DNA of 64,000 nt from Neobacillus muris (lineage in GTDB: Bacteria; Bacillota; Bacilli; Bacillales; Cytobacillaceae): contig NZ_CALPDF010000002.1 of assembly GCF_943193175.1 (NCBI RefSeq), forward strand, positions 186,001 to 250,000. The letters are read 5' to 3'. Each line of letters begins with the position of its first letter. The first letter of the stretch is position 1. Of the stretch, positions 38,463-47,688 are shown in pieces. The notes below the pieces were generated by a model. It did no database searches. It was given only the letters and a program-made list of their open reading frames with translations, and had not been told where the DNA came from. Position numbers and translations under genes: made by a program.

Positions 38463-39713
38463 ATGAATGCTGAGATTATCGCGGTTGGCTCCGAGCTTTT
38501 ACTGGGCCAAATAGTCAATACAAATGCACGATTTTTGTCTCAGCATTTAGCTGGGGCTGGCATTAATGTGTTTTTTCATACTGTCGTCGGGGATAATCAA
38601 GACCGGCTAAAGTCAGCCATTGAAATCGCTGAAAAAAGGTCGGAAATCATCATTTTTACAGGCGGACTTGGCCCGACTAAAGATGATTTGACGAAAGAAA
38701 CCATTTCCCGCCATCTTGGAAGAGAGCTCGTAATCGATCAAACGGCGTTAGCCAGCATTGAAGAGTACTTTAAAAATTCGGGCCGGGTAATGACAGAGAA
38801 TAACCGTAAGCAGGCGCTCGTTATTGAAGGTTCAGATGTCCTTCCGAATAATCATGGCATGGCACCCGGGATGGTGTTGTCAAAGGATCACCATATTTAT
38901 ATGCTCCTGCCTGGACCTCCAAAAGAAATGGAGCCGATGTTTCTAGACTATGGCATTGGAGCACTTTCACTTCAGGCGGGCACAAAGGAAGAAATTGTTT
39001 CGAGAGTGCTGCGTTTCTTTGGAATTGGGGAGGCTGCATTAGAGACGGAAATAATTGATTTAATTGATGCCCAAACCAATCCGACGATTGCTCCGCTTGC
39101 CGGTGATGGGGAAGTGACTTTAAGGCTGACGGCAAAGCATGCGGATAGAAATATTGCAGAATCAATGCTGGATGAGCTAGAAACGAAAATTGCCAACAGG
39201 GTTGGTGAATTCCTTTATGGATATGATCAAACCTCGCTTATGGCCGAATTAGTGAAGTGTTTAAAAGAAAACAGGCTTTCCATTACAGCGGCTGAAAGTT
39301 TAACCGGAGGTATGTTCCAGCAGGAGCTGACATCCATTTCAGGGGCCAGTTCGCTGTTTAAAGGCGGAGTGGTGTGTTATTCGAATGAAATCAAACATCT
39401 GGCTGTCAAAGTAAAGCAGGAAACCCTTAAGCAATACGGTGCCGTCAGTGAACAATGTGCCAGGGAATTAGCAGAAAACATTGCCGCGATATTTAATACG
39501 GATATTGGAGTGAGTTTTACGGGTGTAGCGGGACCAGGTGAATTGGAAGGGAAACCGGCAGGAACAGTTTATATTGGAATTGCCGTAAAGGGAAGGCAAG
39601 CCGTTGTGGAAAAATTGACGTTAAGCGGCACGAGAGACCAAGTCAGGCTCCGTTCCGTGAAATACGGTTGTTATTTGATATTAAAGCGTTTGAAGGAACG
39701 GGCTGTCCATTAA
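38463..39713 (+). CDS. cinA: CinA family competence/damage-inducible protein
   Basis: A 416-residue protein of the CinA family. The N-terminal MoCF_biosynth domain (about 1-170) has [14 protein letters not shown] and [11 protein letters not shown]; family members hydrolyse ADP-ribose. The C-terminal domain (about 255-410), nicotinamide mononucleotide deamidase-like, has [10 protein letters not shown] and GVAGPG. ATG 38463 gives the family length and lies 6 nt after AGGGGTG; a GTG at 38454 is inside that site. In Bacilli cinA is usually cotranscribed with recA, but here an 83-bp palindrome follows its stop. Confidence 0.94.
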   Translation: MNAEIIAVGSELLLGQIVNTNARFLSQHLAGAGINVFFHTVVGDNQDRLKSAIEIAEKRSEIIIFTGGLGPTKDDLTKETISRHLGRELVIDQTALASIEEYFKNSGRVMTENNRKQALVIEGSDVLPNNHGMAPGMVLSKDHHIYMLLPGPPKEMEPMFLDYGIGALSLQAGTKEEIVSRVLRFFGIGEAALETEIIDLIDAQTNPTIAPLAGDGEVTLRLTAKHADRNIAESMLDELETKIANRVGEFLYGYDQTSLMAELVKCLKENRLSITAAESLTGGMFQQELTSISGASSLFKGGVVCYSNEIKHLAVKVKQETLKQYGAVSEQCARELAENIAAIFNTDIGVSFTGVAGPGELEGKPAGTVYIGIAVKGRQAVVEKLTLSGTRDQVRLRSVKYGCYLILKRLKERAVH

Positions 39714-39796
39714 GGGGTCTGACTCCACGCCTAGGCCAATATATAGAATGGTTTTTTCAAAAAACTTCTATATATTGCGGGGTGGTGTCTGACCTC
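39714..39796. repeat. 83-bp imperfect palindrome between cinA and recA
   Basis: Inner arms AATATATAGAA (39738-39748) and TTCTATATATT (39766-39776) pair perfectly, with a further GTTTTTT/AAAAAAC stem inside. Outer arms (GGGGTCTGACTCCACGCC and the complement of GGTGGTGTCTGACCTC) match imperfectly. It begins right after the cinA stop. It could be a MITE-like repeat or a large RNA hairpin. A 12-mer of the right arm recurs at 28361-28372. Confidence 0.7.
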
Positions 39797-40064
39797 TTTG
39801 TTTTTGGACTGCCTCATTTTTGGCATTAAGTATATTTCTGACAATTTAGGATAATATGCTTTTACTAGCTGAACGGCGATAAAAAGACTGAAATAAGGGG
39901 CATTATTGTCATCTTAAGGGATATATTTGGCTTGAAAAAGGTCGAATGAATGTTCGTGTTTTTTCTCGACAAATGGTTGAAAAGAGGTTATATTATTAAT
40001 AGGTTTTATTTTTACATTGATAGAAGCCAAAAAATTAATTTTTAGATAAAGGGAGGAACTATTT
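39797..40064 (+). promoter_or_regulatory. recA control region: sigma-A promoter and LexA box
   Basis: CGAATGAATGTTCG (39943-39956) matches the B. subtilis LexA (DinR) box CGAACRNRYGTTYC with one mismatch in the core. It ends 9 bp before TCGACA (39966-39971, five of six), which is 17 bp from TATATT (39989-39994, five of six). The LexA-regulated promoter gives recA its own control apart from cinA. The first 140 bp hold nothing recognised. Confidence 0.75.
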
Positions 40065-41105
40065 GTGTCAGACCGAAAGGCCGCCTTAGAAATGGCGCTA
40101 AAGCAAATAGAAAAACAATTCGGCAAAGGTTCCATTATGAAGATGGGCGAGCAGGCCGAAACGAAAGTATCAACCGTCCCAAGCGGATCGCTGGCGCTTG
40201 ATGTGGCACTTGGAGTAGGAGGATATCCGCGCGGACGGATCATCGAGATTTATGGTCCAGAAAGCTCCGGTAAGACCACGGTAGCGTTACATGCCATTGC
40301 AGAAGTACAGGCTAAAGGCGGACAAGCAGCGTTTATTGACGCTGAGCATGCCCTGGACCCGGCTTATGCACAAAAATTAGGTGTAAATATTGATGAATTA
40401 TTGCTGTCCCAGCCAGACACAGGCGAGCAAGCGCTTGAGATTGCAGAGGCATTGGTTCGAAGCGGTGCAATCGATATTATTGTTATCGACTCTGTAGCAG
40501 CCTTAGTGCCAAAAGCTGAAATTGAAGGCGAAATGGGTGACGCTCACGTGGGCTTACAGGCCCGCTTAATGTCGCAAGCTCTTCGTAAACTTTCAGGAGC
40601 TATCAACAAATCAAAAACAATCGCTGTTTTCATCAATCAGATTCGTGAAAAGGTTGGAATCATGTTTGGAAACCCTGAGACGACACCAGGAGGGCGTGCC
40701 CTTAAATTCTACTCCACTATCCGTCTTGAAGTCCGCCGTGCGGAGCAGCTAAAACAAGGCAATGATATAGTCGGTAACAAGACAAAAGTGAAAGTAGTGA
40801 AGAACAAGGTTGCTCCTCCTTTCCGTACTGCTGAAGTGGATATCATGTACGGTGAAGGCATTTCCAAAGAAGGTGAAATCATCGATATGGGATCCGAACT
40901 CGATATTGTGCAAAAAAGTGGCGCTTGGTATTCCTACAATGATGAAAGACTAGGTCAGGGCCGTGAGAATGCGAAGTTATTCCTCAGGGAAAATCCCGAT
41001 ATTCGTCTAGAGATCCAGACTAAAATCCGTGAACATTACGGATTAGATGGGGATAAAACCGTTGTAGAATCGGATGATGACGAGCAGTTTGAGTTACTGG
41101 ATTAA
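40065..41105 (+). CDS. recA: recombinase RecA
   Basis: RecA forms filaments on single-stranded DNA, drives homologous pairing, and triggers LexA self-cleavage. The 346-residue product has Walker A GPESSGKT (64-71), the IDAEHALDP segment, Walker [16 protein letters not shown], and QALRKLSGA with [20 protein letters not shown] of loop L2 in part ([11 protein letters not shown]). The start is GTG after GGGAGGAAC. A LexA box lies upstream. The acidic C-terminal tail ([12 protein letters not shown]) is normal. Confidence 0.98.
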   Translation: MSDRKAALEMALKQIEKQFGKGSIMKMGEQAETKVSTVPSGSLALDVALGVGGYPRGRIIEIYGPESSGKTTVALHAIAEVQAKGGQAAFIDAEHALDPAYAQKLGVNIDELLLSQPDTGEQALEIAEALVRSGAIDIIVIDSVAALVPKAEIEGEMGDAHVGLQARLMSQALRKLSGAINKSKTIAVFINQIREKVGIMFGNPETTPGGRALKFYSTIRLEVRRAEQLKQGNDIVGNKTKVKVVKNKVAPPFRTAEVDIMYGEGISKEGEIIDMGSELDIVQKSGAWYSYNDERLGQGRENAKLFLRENPDIRLEIQTKIREHYGLDGDKTVVESDDDEQFELLD

Positions 41106-41111
41106 TATCCT

Positions 41112-41148
41112 AAGAGCAAAACCAATAGGAAGGTTTTGCTCTTTTTTA
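41112..41148 (+). terminator. recA terminator
   Basis: AGAGCAAAACC (41113-41123) pairs with GGTTTTGCTCT (41132-41142), followed by T6. Confidence 0.95.
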
Positions 41149-41423
41149 TAATTTGAATTTTTATTCGAATAAAAGCAAATTTATTCATTCTGTATCTTAA
41201 AAAAGATGAAAATAATTTTATGATATTCGAAATATTTCAAAATGGTTTCAGGACTAACCTTGACAATGTATTATCCCACCTTTACAATTAATATGTATAT
41301 TTTACATTTTTGTCAAAATACAATTCGAAAAGCCTTAGTGCTTGCTGTATGTTGAGTCTAAACAATGTACATGCCGACACTTAAAAAATGTAGCAAAAGT
41401 TCATAGCAAGAGGAGGTGTAACG
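41149..41423 (+). promoter_or_regulatory. rny promoter region
   Basis: A consensus -35 TTGACA (41260-41265) lies 17 bp before TACAAT (41283-41288, five of six). The leader is then about 130 nt long, AT-rich. Apart from this strong sigma-A promoter nothing is recognised in the gap. Confidence 0.8.
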
Positions 41424-42986
41424 ATGGAAGCATTTTTACTCATCATCTCCATTTTGCTTGGCCTTATCGTCGGTGCCGTTGTTGGCTATTTTATTCGTAA
41501 ATCCATTGCTGAAGCTAAAATTGCAGGGGCAAAAAATGCCGCAGAGCAAATCCTGGAAGATGCTAAGCGTGATGCTGACACATTAAAAAAGGAAGCACTG
41601 CTTGAGGCAAAGGACGAAATTCACAAGCTTCGTACTGAAGCGGAACGTGAGGTTCGCGAACGAAGAAATGAACTGCAAAAACAAGAAAACCGTTTACTGC
41701 AAAGAGAAGAGAATTTAGACCGGAAGGATGAAACGTTAAATAAGCGTGAAATTCTTTTAGAAAAGAAGGATGATTCTCTAAATCAAAGACAACAGCATAT
41801 TGAAGAGATGGAAAGCAAAGTGGACGAGTTGGTGCGTACACAACAGACAGAACTCGAACGAATTTCGGGCTTAACCCGTGAAGAAGCAAGATCAATCATA
41901 CTTGACCGGACAGAAAATGAACTTTCTTATGAAACGGCAGTAATGATTAAGGAAAACGAAAATCGTGCGAAAGAGGAAGCTGATAAAAAAGCGAAAGAGA
42001 TTCTTTCGTTAGCAATCCAGCGTTGCGCTGCTGACCATGTTGCGGAAACGACCGTCTCGGTCGTTAACCTTCCAAATGATGAAATGAAAGGCCGGATCAT
42101 TGGCCGGGAGGGACGTAACATTCGTACGCTTGAAACACTTACGGGTATCGATTTAATTATCGATGATACACCGGAAGCCGTCATTCTATCAGGATTTGAT
42201 CCGATTCGCCGGGAAACCGCCCGTTTAGCGCTTGAGAAGCTTGTGCAAGATGGACGGATTCACCCAGCTCGCATCGAGGAAATGGTTGAAAAGTCTCGAC
42301 GCGAAGTGGATGAGTACATTCGTGAAGTGGGAGAACAAACCACTTTCGAAGTCGGCGTGCACGGACTCCATCCTGATTTAATTAAAATTCTCGGCCGATT
42401 GAAATTCAGGACCAGCTACGGCCAGAATGTGTTAAAACACTCGATGGAAGTTGCCCAGTTATCGGGTTTGCTTGCAGCCGAACTAGGTCAGGACGAAACG
42501 TTAGCACGGCGGGCTGGACTGCTCCATGACATCGGAAAAGCGATTGACCATGAAGTGGAAGGAAGCCATGTAGAAATCGGTGTGGAACTTGCAACGAAAT
42601 ATAAGGAACATCCTGTTGTCATCAACAGTATTGCTTCTCACCATGGTGATACCGAACCAACCTCGATTATTGCCGTTTTAGTTGCAGCTGCAGATGCCCT
42701 ATCAGCTGCACGTCCTGGTGCTCGTAGTGAAACGCTTGAAAACTATATTCGCCGTCTTGAAAAGCTTGAGGAGATTTCTGAATCCTTTGAGGGCGTTGAA
42801 AAATCCTTCGCAATTCAGGCTGGACGTGAAATTCGCATTATGGTAAGACCAGATGCGGTTGATGACCTGCAAGCTCATCGATTGGCGCGCGATATTCGCA
42901 AACGGATCGAAGAAGAGCTTGATTATCCAGGGCATATTAAAGTGACGGTCATCCGTGAAACACGAGCTGTTGAATACGCAAAATAA
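41424..42986 (+). CDS. rny: ribonuclease Y
   Basis: RNase Y is the membrane-anchored endoribonuclease that initiates much of mRNA decay in Bacilli. The 520-residue product is the family length: an N-terminal membrane segment (about 3-25), a long coiled coil (about 30-180), a KH domain with [16 protein letters not shown] (about 215-230), and an HD domain with the metal motif [10 protein letters not shown] (about 370-379). The ATG follows AGAGGAGGTG. It has its own strong promoter and terminator and precedes ymdB, as in B. subtilis. Confidence 0.97.
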   Translation: MEAFLLIISILLGLIVGAVVGYFIRKSIAEAKIAGAKNAAEQILEDAKRDADTLKKEALLEAKDEIHKLRTEAEREVRERRNELQKQENRLLQREENLDRKDETLNKREILLEKKDDSLNQRQQHIEEMESKVDELVRTQQTELERISGLTREEARSIILDRTENELSYETAVMIKENENRAKEEADKKAKEILSLAIQRCAADHVAETTVSVVNLPNDEMKGRIIGREGRNIRTLETLTGIDLIIDDTPEAVILSGFDPIRRETARLALEKLVQDGRIHPARIEEMVEKSRREVDEYIREVGEQTTFEVGVHGLHPDLIKILGRLKFRTSYGQNVLKHSMEVAQLSGLLAAELGQDETLARRAGLLHDIGKAIDHEVEGSHVEIGVELATKYKEHPVVINSIASHHGDTEPTSIIAVLVAAADALSAARPGARSETLENYIRRLEKLEEISESFEGVEKSFAIQAGREIRIMVRPDAVDDLQAHRLARDIRKRIEEELDYPGHIKVTVIRETRAVEYAK

Positions 42987-43009
42987 GCGGTGCATATGCA
43001 CCGCTTTTT
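42985..43009 (+). terminator. rny terminator
   Basis: AAGCGGTGCA pairs with TGCACCGCTT (42985-43006), followed by T3; the stop codon lies at the foot of the stem. Confidence 0.9.
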
Positions 43010-43123
43010 AAATTTGAGATAAAAGCAAGCATCCAAAAAACAGAGCAGCAGTCCTCTGAGGATTATTCGCCTGTTTTCGGAGAAAAACTATTACTAACAA
43101 TACTTTTTTGAAAGGTCGTAAAT

Positions 43124-43921
43124 ATGAATTTACTATTTATCGGTGATGTCGTAGGTTCACCTGGCAGAGACATGGTGAAAGAATATCTGCCAAGGTTAAA
43201 AGAAAAATATCGCCCCCATATCACTATCATCAATGGGGAAAATGCAGCTGGCGGCAAAGGCATCACAGAAAAAATTTACAGGCAATTTTTAGAACAAGGT
43301 GCACAAGCCGTTACACTTGGAAACCATTCTTGGGATAATCGGGACATATTTGAATTTATTAATGATGCCAAATATTTGGCTCGTCCGGCTAATTTACCAA
43401 AAGATACTCCTGGCCAAGGAATGATTTTTTTAAAGCTGAATCATTTAGAGGCTGCCATCATTAATTTACAAGGAAGGACATTCATGAATCCTATTGATGA
43501 CCCTTTCCGAAAAGCGGATGAACTGATTGAAGCAGCCAGAACCAGAACACCGTTTATCTTTGTTGATTTTCATGCCGAGGTCACGAGTGAAAAGCAGGCG
43601 CTTGGCTGGTATCTGGATGGCAGAGTTTCAGCTGTGGTTGGGACCCATACGCATGTTCAGACGGCTGACCATCGCATATTGCCTGGGGGTACAGCTTATT
43701 TGACAGACGTAGGCATGACAGGGCCATATGATGGGATTCTAGGGGTAGAAAAAGAAGCAGTGTTGAAACGTTTTCTAACCAGCCTGCCCTCCCGATTTGA
43801 GGTAGCGGAGGGAGGCAGGAATCAATTAAGTGCTGTCAGCATTGAATTAGACCAAAAAACCGGCCTGGCGAAAAAAATAGAGCCTATCCTCATTAATGAC
43901 GATCATCCATTTTATTCTTAG
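43124..43921 (+). CDS. ymdB: YmdB family metallophosphodiesterase
   Basis: A 265-residue calcineurin-like phosphodiesterase; B. subtilis YmdB hydrolyses 2',3'-cyclic nucleotides and affects the choice between biofilm and motility. Metal ligands are visible in FIGDVVGSPGR (D8), INGENAAGG, TLGNHSWDN, VDFHAEVTSEK and VGTHTHVQTAD. The ATG follows AAAGGTCG. The gene sits after rny and before spoVS in the usual order, and ends at a terminator. Confidence 0.95.
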   Translation: MNLLFIGDVVGSPGRDMVKEYLPRLKEKYRPHITIINGENAAGGKGITEKIYRQFLEQGAQAVTLGNHSWDNRDIFEFINDAKYLARPANLPKDTPGQGMIFLKLNHLEAAIINLQGRTFMNPIDDPFRKADELIEAARTRTPFIFVDFHAEVTSEKQALGWYLDGRVSAVVGTHTHVQTADHRILPGGTAYLTDVGMTGPYDGILGVEKEAVLKRFLTSLPSRFEVAEGGRNQLSAVSIELDQKTGLAKKIEPILINDDHPFYS

Positions 43922-43948
43922 AGCAAAGGCCATCCCTTTGCTCTTTTT
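43920..43948 (+). terminator. ymdB terminator
   Basis: AGAGCAAAGG (43920-43929) pairs with CCTTTGCTCT (43935-43944), followed by Ts. Confidence 0.9.
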
Positions 43949-44010
43949 CATGCTTAATGAATTGGAAAATGAAGAGACTAGTGCTTTTGTTTTGGTTTTT
44001 TTTTGTCCAA

Positions 44011-44038
44011 GCTGGAATATGTTTTTTGTGCGCCGAAT
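44011..44038 (+). promoter_or_regulatory. sigma-H type promoter of spoVS
   Basis: GCTGGAATA (44011-44019) and GCCGAAT (44032-44038) are 12 bp apart. They match the sigma-H consensus RNAGGAWWW-N11/12-RNNGAAT with one mismatch. spoVS is sigma-H dependent in B. subtilis. Confidence 0.65.
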
Positions 44039-44121
44039 ATAGTAGCAGTGGAATGTTATATACCTGATTGGTTCATGAAACTGCTCATGCGGAATCGGGA
44101 TTTTACAAGGAGGAGCTAGGA

Positions 44122-44382
44122 ATGGAAATATTAAAGGTTTCAGCAAAATCTAATCCTAATTCTGTAGCTGGTGCACTTGCCGGAGTTCTGCGTGAAAGAG
44201 GTGCGGCAGAAATACAGGCGATTGGTGCGGGTGCATTAAATCAAGCCGTAAAGGCAGTAGCCATTGCTCGAGGATTCGTAGCGCCTAGCGGAGTGGATTT
44301 AATATGTGTCCCTGCGTTTACCGATATCCTAATCGACGGTGAAGAACGCACAGCTATAAAATTAATTGTAGAACCGCGATAA
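44122..44382 (+). CDS. spoVS: stage V sporulation protein S
   Basis: SpoVS is a small Alba-fold protein needed for stage V of sporulation and for coat assembly. The product has 86 residues, exactly the family length, starting MEILKVSAKSNPNSVAGALAG. The conserved IGAGALNQAVKAVAIARGF and FTDILIDGEERTAIKL segments are present in recognisable form (GAGALNQAVKA, DGEERTAIK). ATG 44122 is chosen because AAGGAGGAGCTAGG precedes it; the open frame extends 18 codons upstream but without homology. A sigma-H type promoter lies 84 bp upstream. Confidence 0.96.
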   Translation: MEILKVSAKSNPNSVAGALAGVLRERGAAEIQAIGAGALNQAVKAVAIARGFVAPSGVDLICVPAFTDILIDGEERTAIKLIVEPR

Positions 44383-44428
44383 AAGCTTAGTAAATTCTGA
44401 TCGCGGAAAATTGGAAATACACTTTCAA

Positions 44429-44459
44429 ACCTGGTTGTTTTATACAAGCAGGTGTTTTT
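44429..44459 (+). terminator. spoVS terminator
   Basis: ACCTG and CAGGT (44429-44453) with an inner TTGT/ACAA stem around TTTAT, followed by GTTTTT. Confidence 0.7.
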
Positions 44460-44538
44460 GTGTTCAATTCCTTTAATGGTACTTAATGGGTAAAATAAAA
44501 ATACTAGAAATATAAAATTGCTATATTAAAATAAGAGA

Positions 44539-44552
44539 TTTAAGCGTTTTCA
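44539..44552. promoter_or_regulatory. cre-like site (CcpA) upstream of korA
   Basis: TTTAAGCGTTTTCA matches the cre consensus TGWAANCGNTNWCA at all but one position. It lies about 190 bp upstream of the korA promoter. Confidence 0.55.
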
Positions 44553-44711
44553 TTACAAAACCAGCCTAAGCCGTTTGATGAAATGTGGTTTATAATTGAC
44601 AAAAATAAACAGTTTTTCATAGAAAATAAGCTTACTTTTCATTTGAAAAAAACGTTCATTTTAAATAATAAAAAAATATTCATATTTTAGACAATATTTT
44701 GAGTTAAAGGG
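44553..44711 (+). other. AT-rich upstream region of korA
   Basis: No gene or clear element was seen in this stretch of the 496-bp gap between spoVS and korA, only AT-rich sequence with several A-tracts that may bend DNA between the two cre-like sites. Confidence 0.4.
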
Positions 44712-44754
44712 TTGCAATTTTCTGTACATAGGTCTAGAATTGAAAGCGTTTAGT
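44712..44754 (+). promoter_or_regulatory. korAB promoter with overlapping cre-like site
   Basis: TTGCAA (44712-44717) and TAGAAT (44735-44740) are 17 bp apart. TGAAAGCGTTTAGT (44741-44754) follows at once, a cre-like sequence with two mismatches at its end, covering the predicted start point. CcpA bound here would block transcription. Confidence 0.55.
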
Positions 44755-44878
44755 ACCTCTCCATTATTCTAGTTTTTTGACTTTTCATCATAAGCCATAA
44801 TTCTAGTGATTCACTATGGAAGATGCTACACTTAACATGATTCAATCAACTTTTTACATATCCAAAGGGGTGTAAGAT

Positions 44879-46615
44879 ATGATCAATCAACTTTCGTGGA
44901 AAGTTGGCGGACAACAAGGGGAAGGTATAGAAAGTACTGGGGAAATCTTTGCTATTGCATTGAATCGCCTGGGATATTACTTGTATGGCTATCGTCACTT
45001 TTCATCTCGTATTAAAGGCGGACATACCAACAATAAAATCAGAGTAAGCACAACACAAGTACGTTCGATATCTGATGATCTCGATATCCTAGTTGCATTT
45101 GATCAAGAAACTATTGATTTAAACTACAAAGAGCTTCATAGCAAAGGATTAATCCTAGCAGATTCCAAATTTAATCCTGTCAAACCAGAAGATGCGCAAG
45201 CATCAATGTATGCGGTGCCATTCACTGAAATTGCTACTGAACTTGGCACATCCTTAATGAAGAACATGGTTGCCATTGGGGCAACTGCTGCCGTTCTTGA
45301 TTTGGATATTCATGTGTTCGAAGAAGTGGTCCGTGAAATCTTTGGTAAAAAAGGCGAGCAGGTTGTAGCTAAAAACATGGAGGCCATTAAAGCAGGCTAC
45401 GAAAATATGAAGGCAAATCTTGAGGCAGGCATTCAGCCAATGCATTTGGAAAAAGCAGATGGCAAAAAACGGATGTTCATGATCGGAAACGACGCTATTG
45501 CGCTTGGAGCTATTGCCGGAGGTTGCCGGTTCATGGCTGCATATCCAATCACTCCAGCTTCAGAAATTATGGAATATTTAATTAAAAAGCTTCCGGATCT
45601 TGGCGGTACAGTGATTCAAACTGAGGACGAAATTGCAGCTGCCACGATGGCTATTGGAGCCAACTACGCCGGCATTCGCGCTCTTACTGCTTCTGCAGGT
45701 CCTGGATTATCATTAAAAATGGAATCTATCGGTCTTTCTGGAATGACAGAAACTCCGCTTGTCATTGTTGATACCCAACGTGGCGGTCCATCGACAGGAT
45801 TGCCAACCAAACAAGAACAATCAGACTTAATGGCAATGATTTACGGTACACATGGGGAAATCCCAAAAATTGTTATGGCGCCAAGTACTGTTGAAGAAGC
45901 ATTCTATGATACGGCTGAAGCCTTTAACCTGGCTGAAGAATATCAATGTCCTGTCATCGTCTTATCTGATCTTCAATTATCATTAGGCAAGCAAACAGTA
46001 GAACCTCTTGATTTCTCTAAAGTAGAAATCAGACGCGGCAAGCTAGTAACAGGTGAACTTCCTGACCTTGGAGCAAAGGGTTATTTCAAGCGTTATGAGG
46101 TAACAGAAGATGGAGTTTCGCCACGTGTTATTCCTGGCATGAAAAATGGGATCCACCATGTAACGGGTGTAGAACACGCTGAGACAGGCAAACCTTCTGA
46201 AACCACTGCCAATCGCCAGGCACAAATGGATAAGCGGATGCGTAAACTTAAGAATATTCGTTTTAACACCCCTGTCTATAAAAATGTTAAACACGAAAAT
46301 CCTGACGTTTTATTTGTTGGCTTTAACTCTACCCGTGGGGCAATTGAGGAAGCGATGGGACGTCTTGAGCAAGATGGTTTGAAAGTAAACCATGCCCACA
46401 TTCGTCTCATTCACCCATTCCCAACGGCTGAAGTTCTTCCACTGATCCAAGCAGCGAAAAAAGTGGTTGTGGTAGAAAATAATGCAACTGGACAATTAGC
46501 AAATATCCTAAAAATGAATGTAGGACATGCTGATAAAATAGTGAATCATACGAAATATGACGGTAATCCATTCTTGCCTCATGAAGTTTATACAAAATGT
46601 AAGGAGTTGTTCTAA
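44879..46615 (+). CDS. korA: 2-oxoacid:ferredoxin oxidoreductase, alpha subunit (gamma-alpha fusion)
   Basis: The alpha subunit of a two-subunit 2-oxoacid:acceptor oxidoreductase, probably acting on 2-oxoglutarate, which forms succinyl-CoA and reduced ferredoxin. The 578-residue product is a fusion: an N-terminal gamma-type domain (about 1-190, GGQQGEGIESTGEIFA) followed by the pyrimidine-binding alpha domain (about 195-575) with ITPASEIMEYL, QTEDEIAAATMAIGA and TSAGPGLSLK-type motif (ASAGPGLSLK). Cysteine iron-sulfur motifs are absent here, as in relatives. It abuts korB. Glucose repression by CcpA is suggested by upstream cre-like sites. Confidence 0.92.
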   Translation: MINQLSWKVGGQQGEGIESTGEIFAIALNRLGYYLYGYRHFSSRIKGGHTNNKIRVSTTQVRSISDDLDILVAFDQETIDLNYKELHSKGLILADSKFNPVKPEDAQASMYAVPFTEIATELGTSLMKNMVAIGATAAVLDLDIHVFEEVVREIFGKKGEQVVAKNMEAIKAGYENMKANLEAGIQPMHLEKADGKKRMFMIGNDAIALGAIAGGCRFMAAYPITPASEIMEYLIKKLPDLGGTVIQTEDEIAAATMAIGANYAGIRALTASAGPGLSLKMESIGLSGMTETPLVIVDTQRGGPSTGLPTKQEQSDLMAMIYGTHGEIPKIVMAPSTVEEAFYDTAEAFNLAEEYQCPVIVLSDLQLSLGKQTVEPLDFSKVEIRRGKLVTGELPDLGAKGYFKRYEVTEDGVSPRVIPGMKNGIHHVTGVEHAETGKPSETTANRQAQMDKRMRKLKNIRFNTPVYKNVKHENPDVLFVGFNSTRGAIEEAMGRLEQDGLKVNHAHIRLIHPFPTAEVLPLIQAAKKVVVVENNATGQLANILKMNVGHADKIVNHTKYDGNPFLPHEVYTKCKELF

Positions 46616-47482
46616 GTGGCCACTTTTAAAGACTTTCGAAATGATGTGAAACCTAACTGGTGCCCTGGCTGTGGTGACTTCTCTGTACAAGCGGCAATTC
46701 AACGTGCAGCTGCAAATGTAGGCTTAGAACCAGAAAATTTAGCGGTCATTTCTGGTATTGGCTGTTCAGGACGTATTTCCGGTTATATTAATTCTTATGG
46801 TTTCCATGGAATCCATGGCCGTTCTCTTCCAATTGCACAAGGTGTAAAAATGGCTAATCGTGATTTAACAGTGATCGCATCAGGCGGTGACGGTGACGGT
46901 TTTGCTATCGGTATGGGACATACGGTTCATGCAATCCGCCGTAATATTGATATTACTTATATTGTTATGGATAATCAAATTTATGGTTTAACAAAAGGTC
47001 AAACTTCTCCACGTTCTGCAGCAGGATTCAAAACGAAGTCAACTCCTGCCGGTTCCATTGAGCAGGCCATTTCACCAATGGAATTAGCGCTGACTGCAGG
47101 TGCAACTTTTGTGGCACAAAGCTTTTCAACAGACCTGAAGGATTTAACAGCACTAATCGAGGCTGGAATCAAGCATAAAGGATTTTCTTTAATTAACGTA
47201 TTCAGCCCTTGCGTAACTTACAATAAGGTCAACACATATGATTGGTTTAAAGAAAACTTGACGAAATTAAGCGATGTGGAAGGCTATGACCCTAGCAATC
47301 GTGAAGCCGCTATGCAAACATTAATGAAACATAATGGCTTAGTAACAGGGCTTATTTATCAAAATACTGAGCGGAAGTCTTATCAAGAATTGGTTCATGG
47401 CTATTCAGAAGCTCCATTAACTCAAGCCGGCCTCTCACTTGATCAAGCCTATTTTGATAAATTAGTTTCAGAATTTGTTTAA
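46616..47482 (+). CDS. korB: 2-oxoacid:ferredoxin oxidoreductase, beta subunit
   Basis: The beta subunit binds thiamine diphosphate and the [4Fe-4S] cluster. The 288-residue product has WCPGCGDFSV (about 16-25), whose two cysteines with C50 in GIGCSGR and C-terminal C198 in SPCVTYN probably hold the cluster. The TPP motif GGDGDGFAIGMGH...MDNQIYGLTKGQ is present. The start is GTG directly after the korA stop, with AAGGAGTTG inside the end of korA. A terminator follows. The subunit pair is complete. Confidence 0.93.
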   Translation: MATFKDFRNDVKPNWCPGCGDFSVQAAIQRAAANVGLEPENLAVISGIGCSGRISGYINSYGFHGIHGRSLPIAQGVKMANRDLTVIASGGDGDGFAIGMGHTVHAIRRNIDITYIVMDNQIYGLTKGQTSPRSAAGFKTKSTPAGSIEQAISPMELALTAGATFVAQSFSTDLKDLTALIEAGIKHKGFSLINVFSPCVTYNKVNTYDWFKENLTKLSDVEGYDPSNREAAMQTLMKHNGLVTGLIYQNTERKSYQELVHGYSEAPLTQAGLSLDQAYFDKLVSEFV

Positions 47483-47489
47483 TAATACC

Positions 47490-47521
47490 AAAAAAATCCC
47501 GGGCTATCCGGGATTTTTTTT
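47490..47521 (+). terminator. korAB terminator
   Basis: AAAAAATCCCGG (47491-47502) pairs with CCGGGATTTTTT (47508-47519) around GCTAT. A and T runs flank the stem, so it may work both ways, including for the P450 remnant on the other strand. Confidence 0.9.
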
Positions 47522-47688
47522 AGATTGAATTAGAGGATACTGCCACCACTCTTCAAACGGTGGATTAAGTACCTTCTCGACAAAGAGAGGTTTTCTCCTT
47601 TTTTATGTGTAAAAAGACTTCCGCAACGGGAAGCCAATGAAACGGATTTCCTTTTGTATTTTTCAAAAGTATGGTTTGAGTTTTTGAA

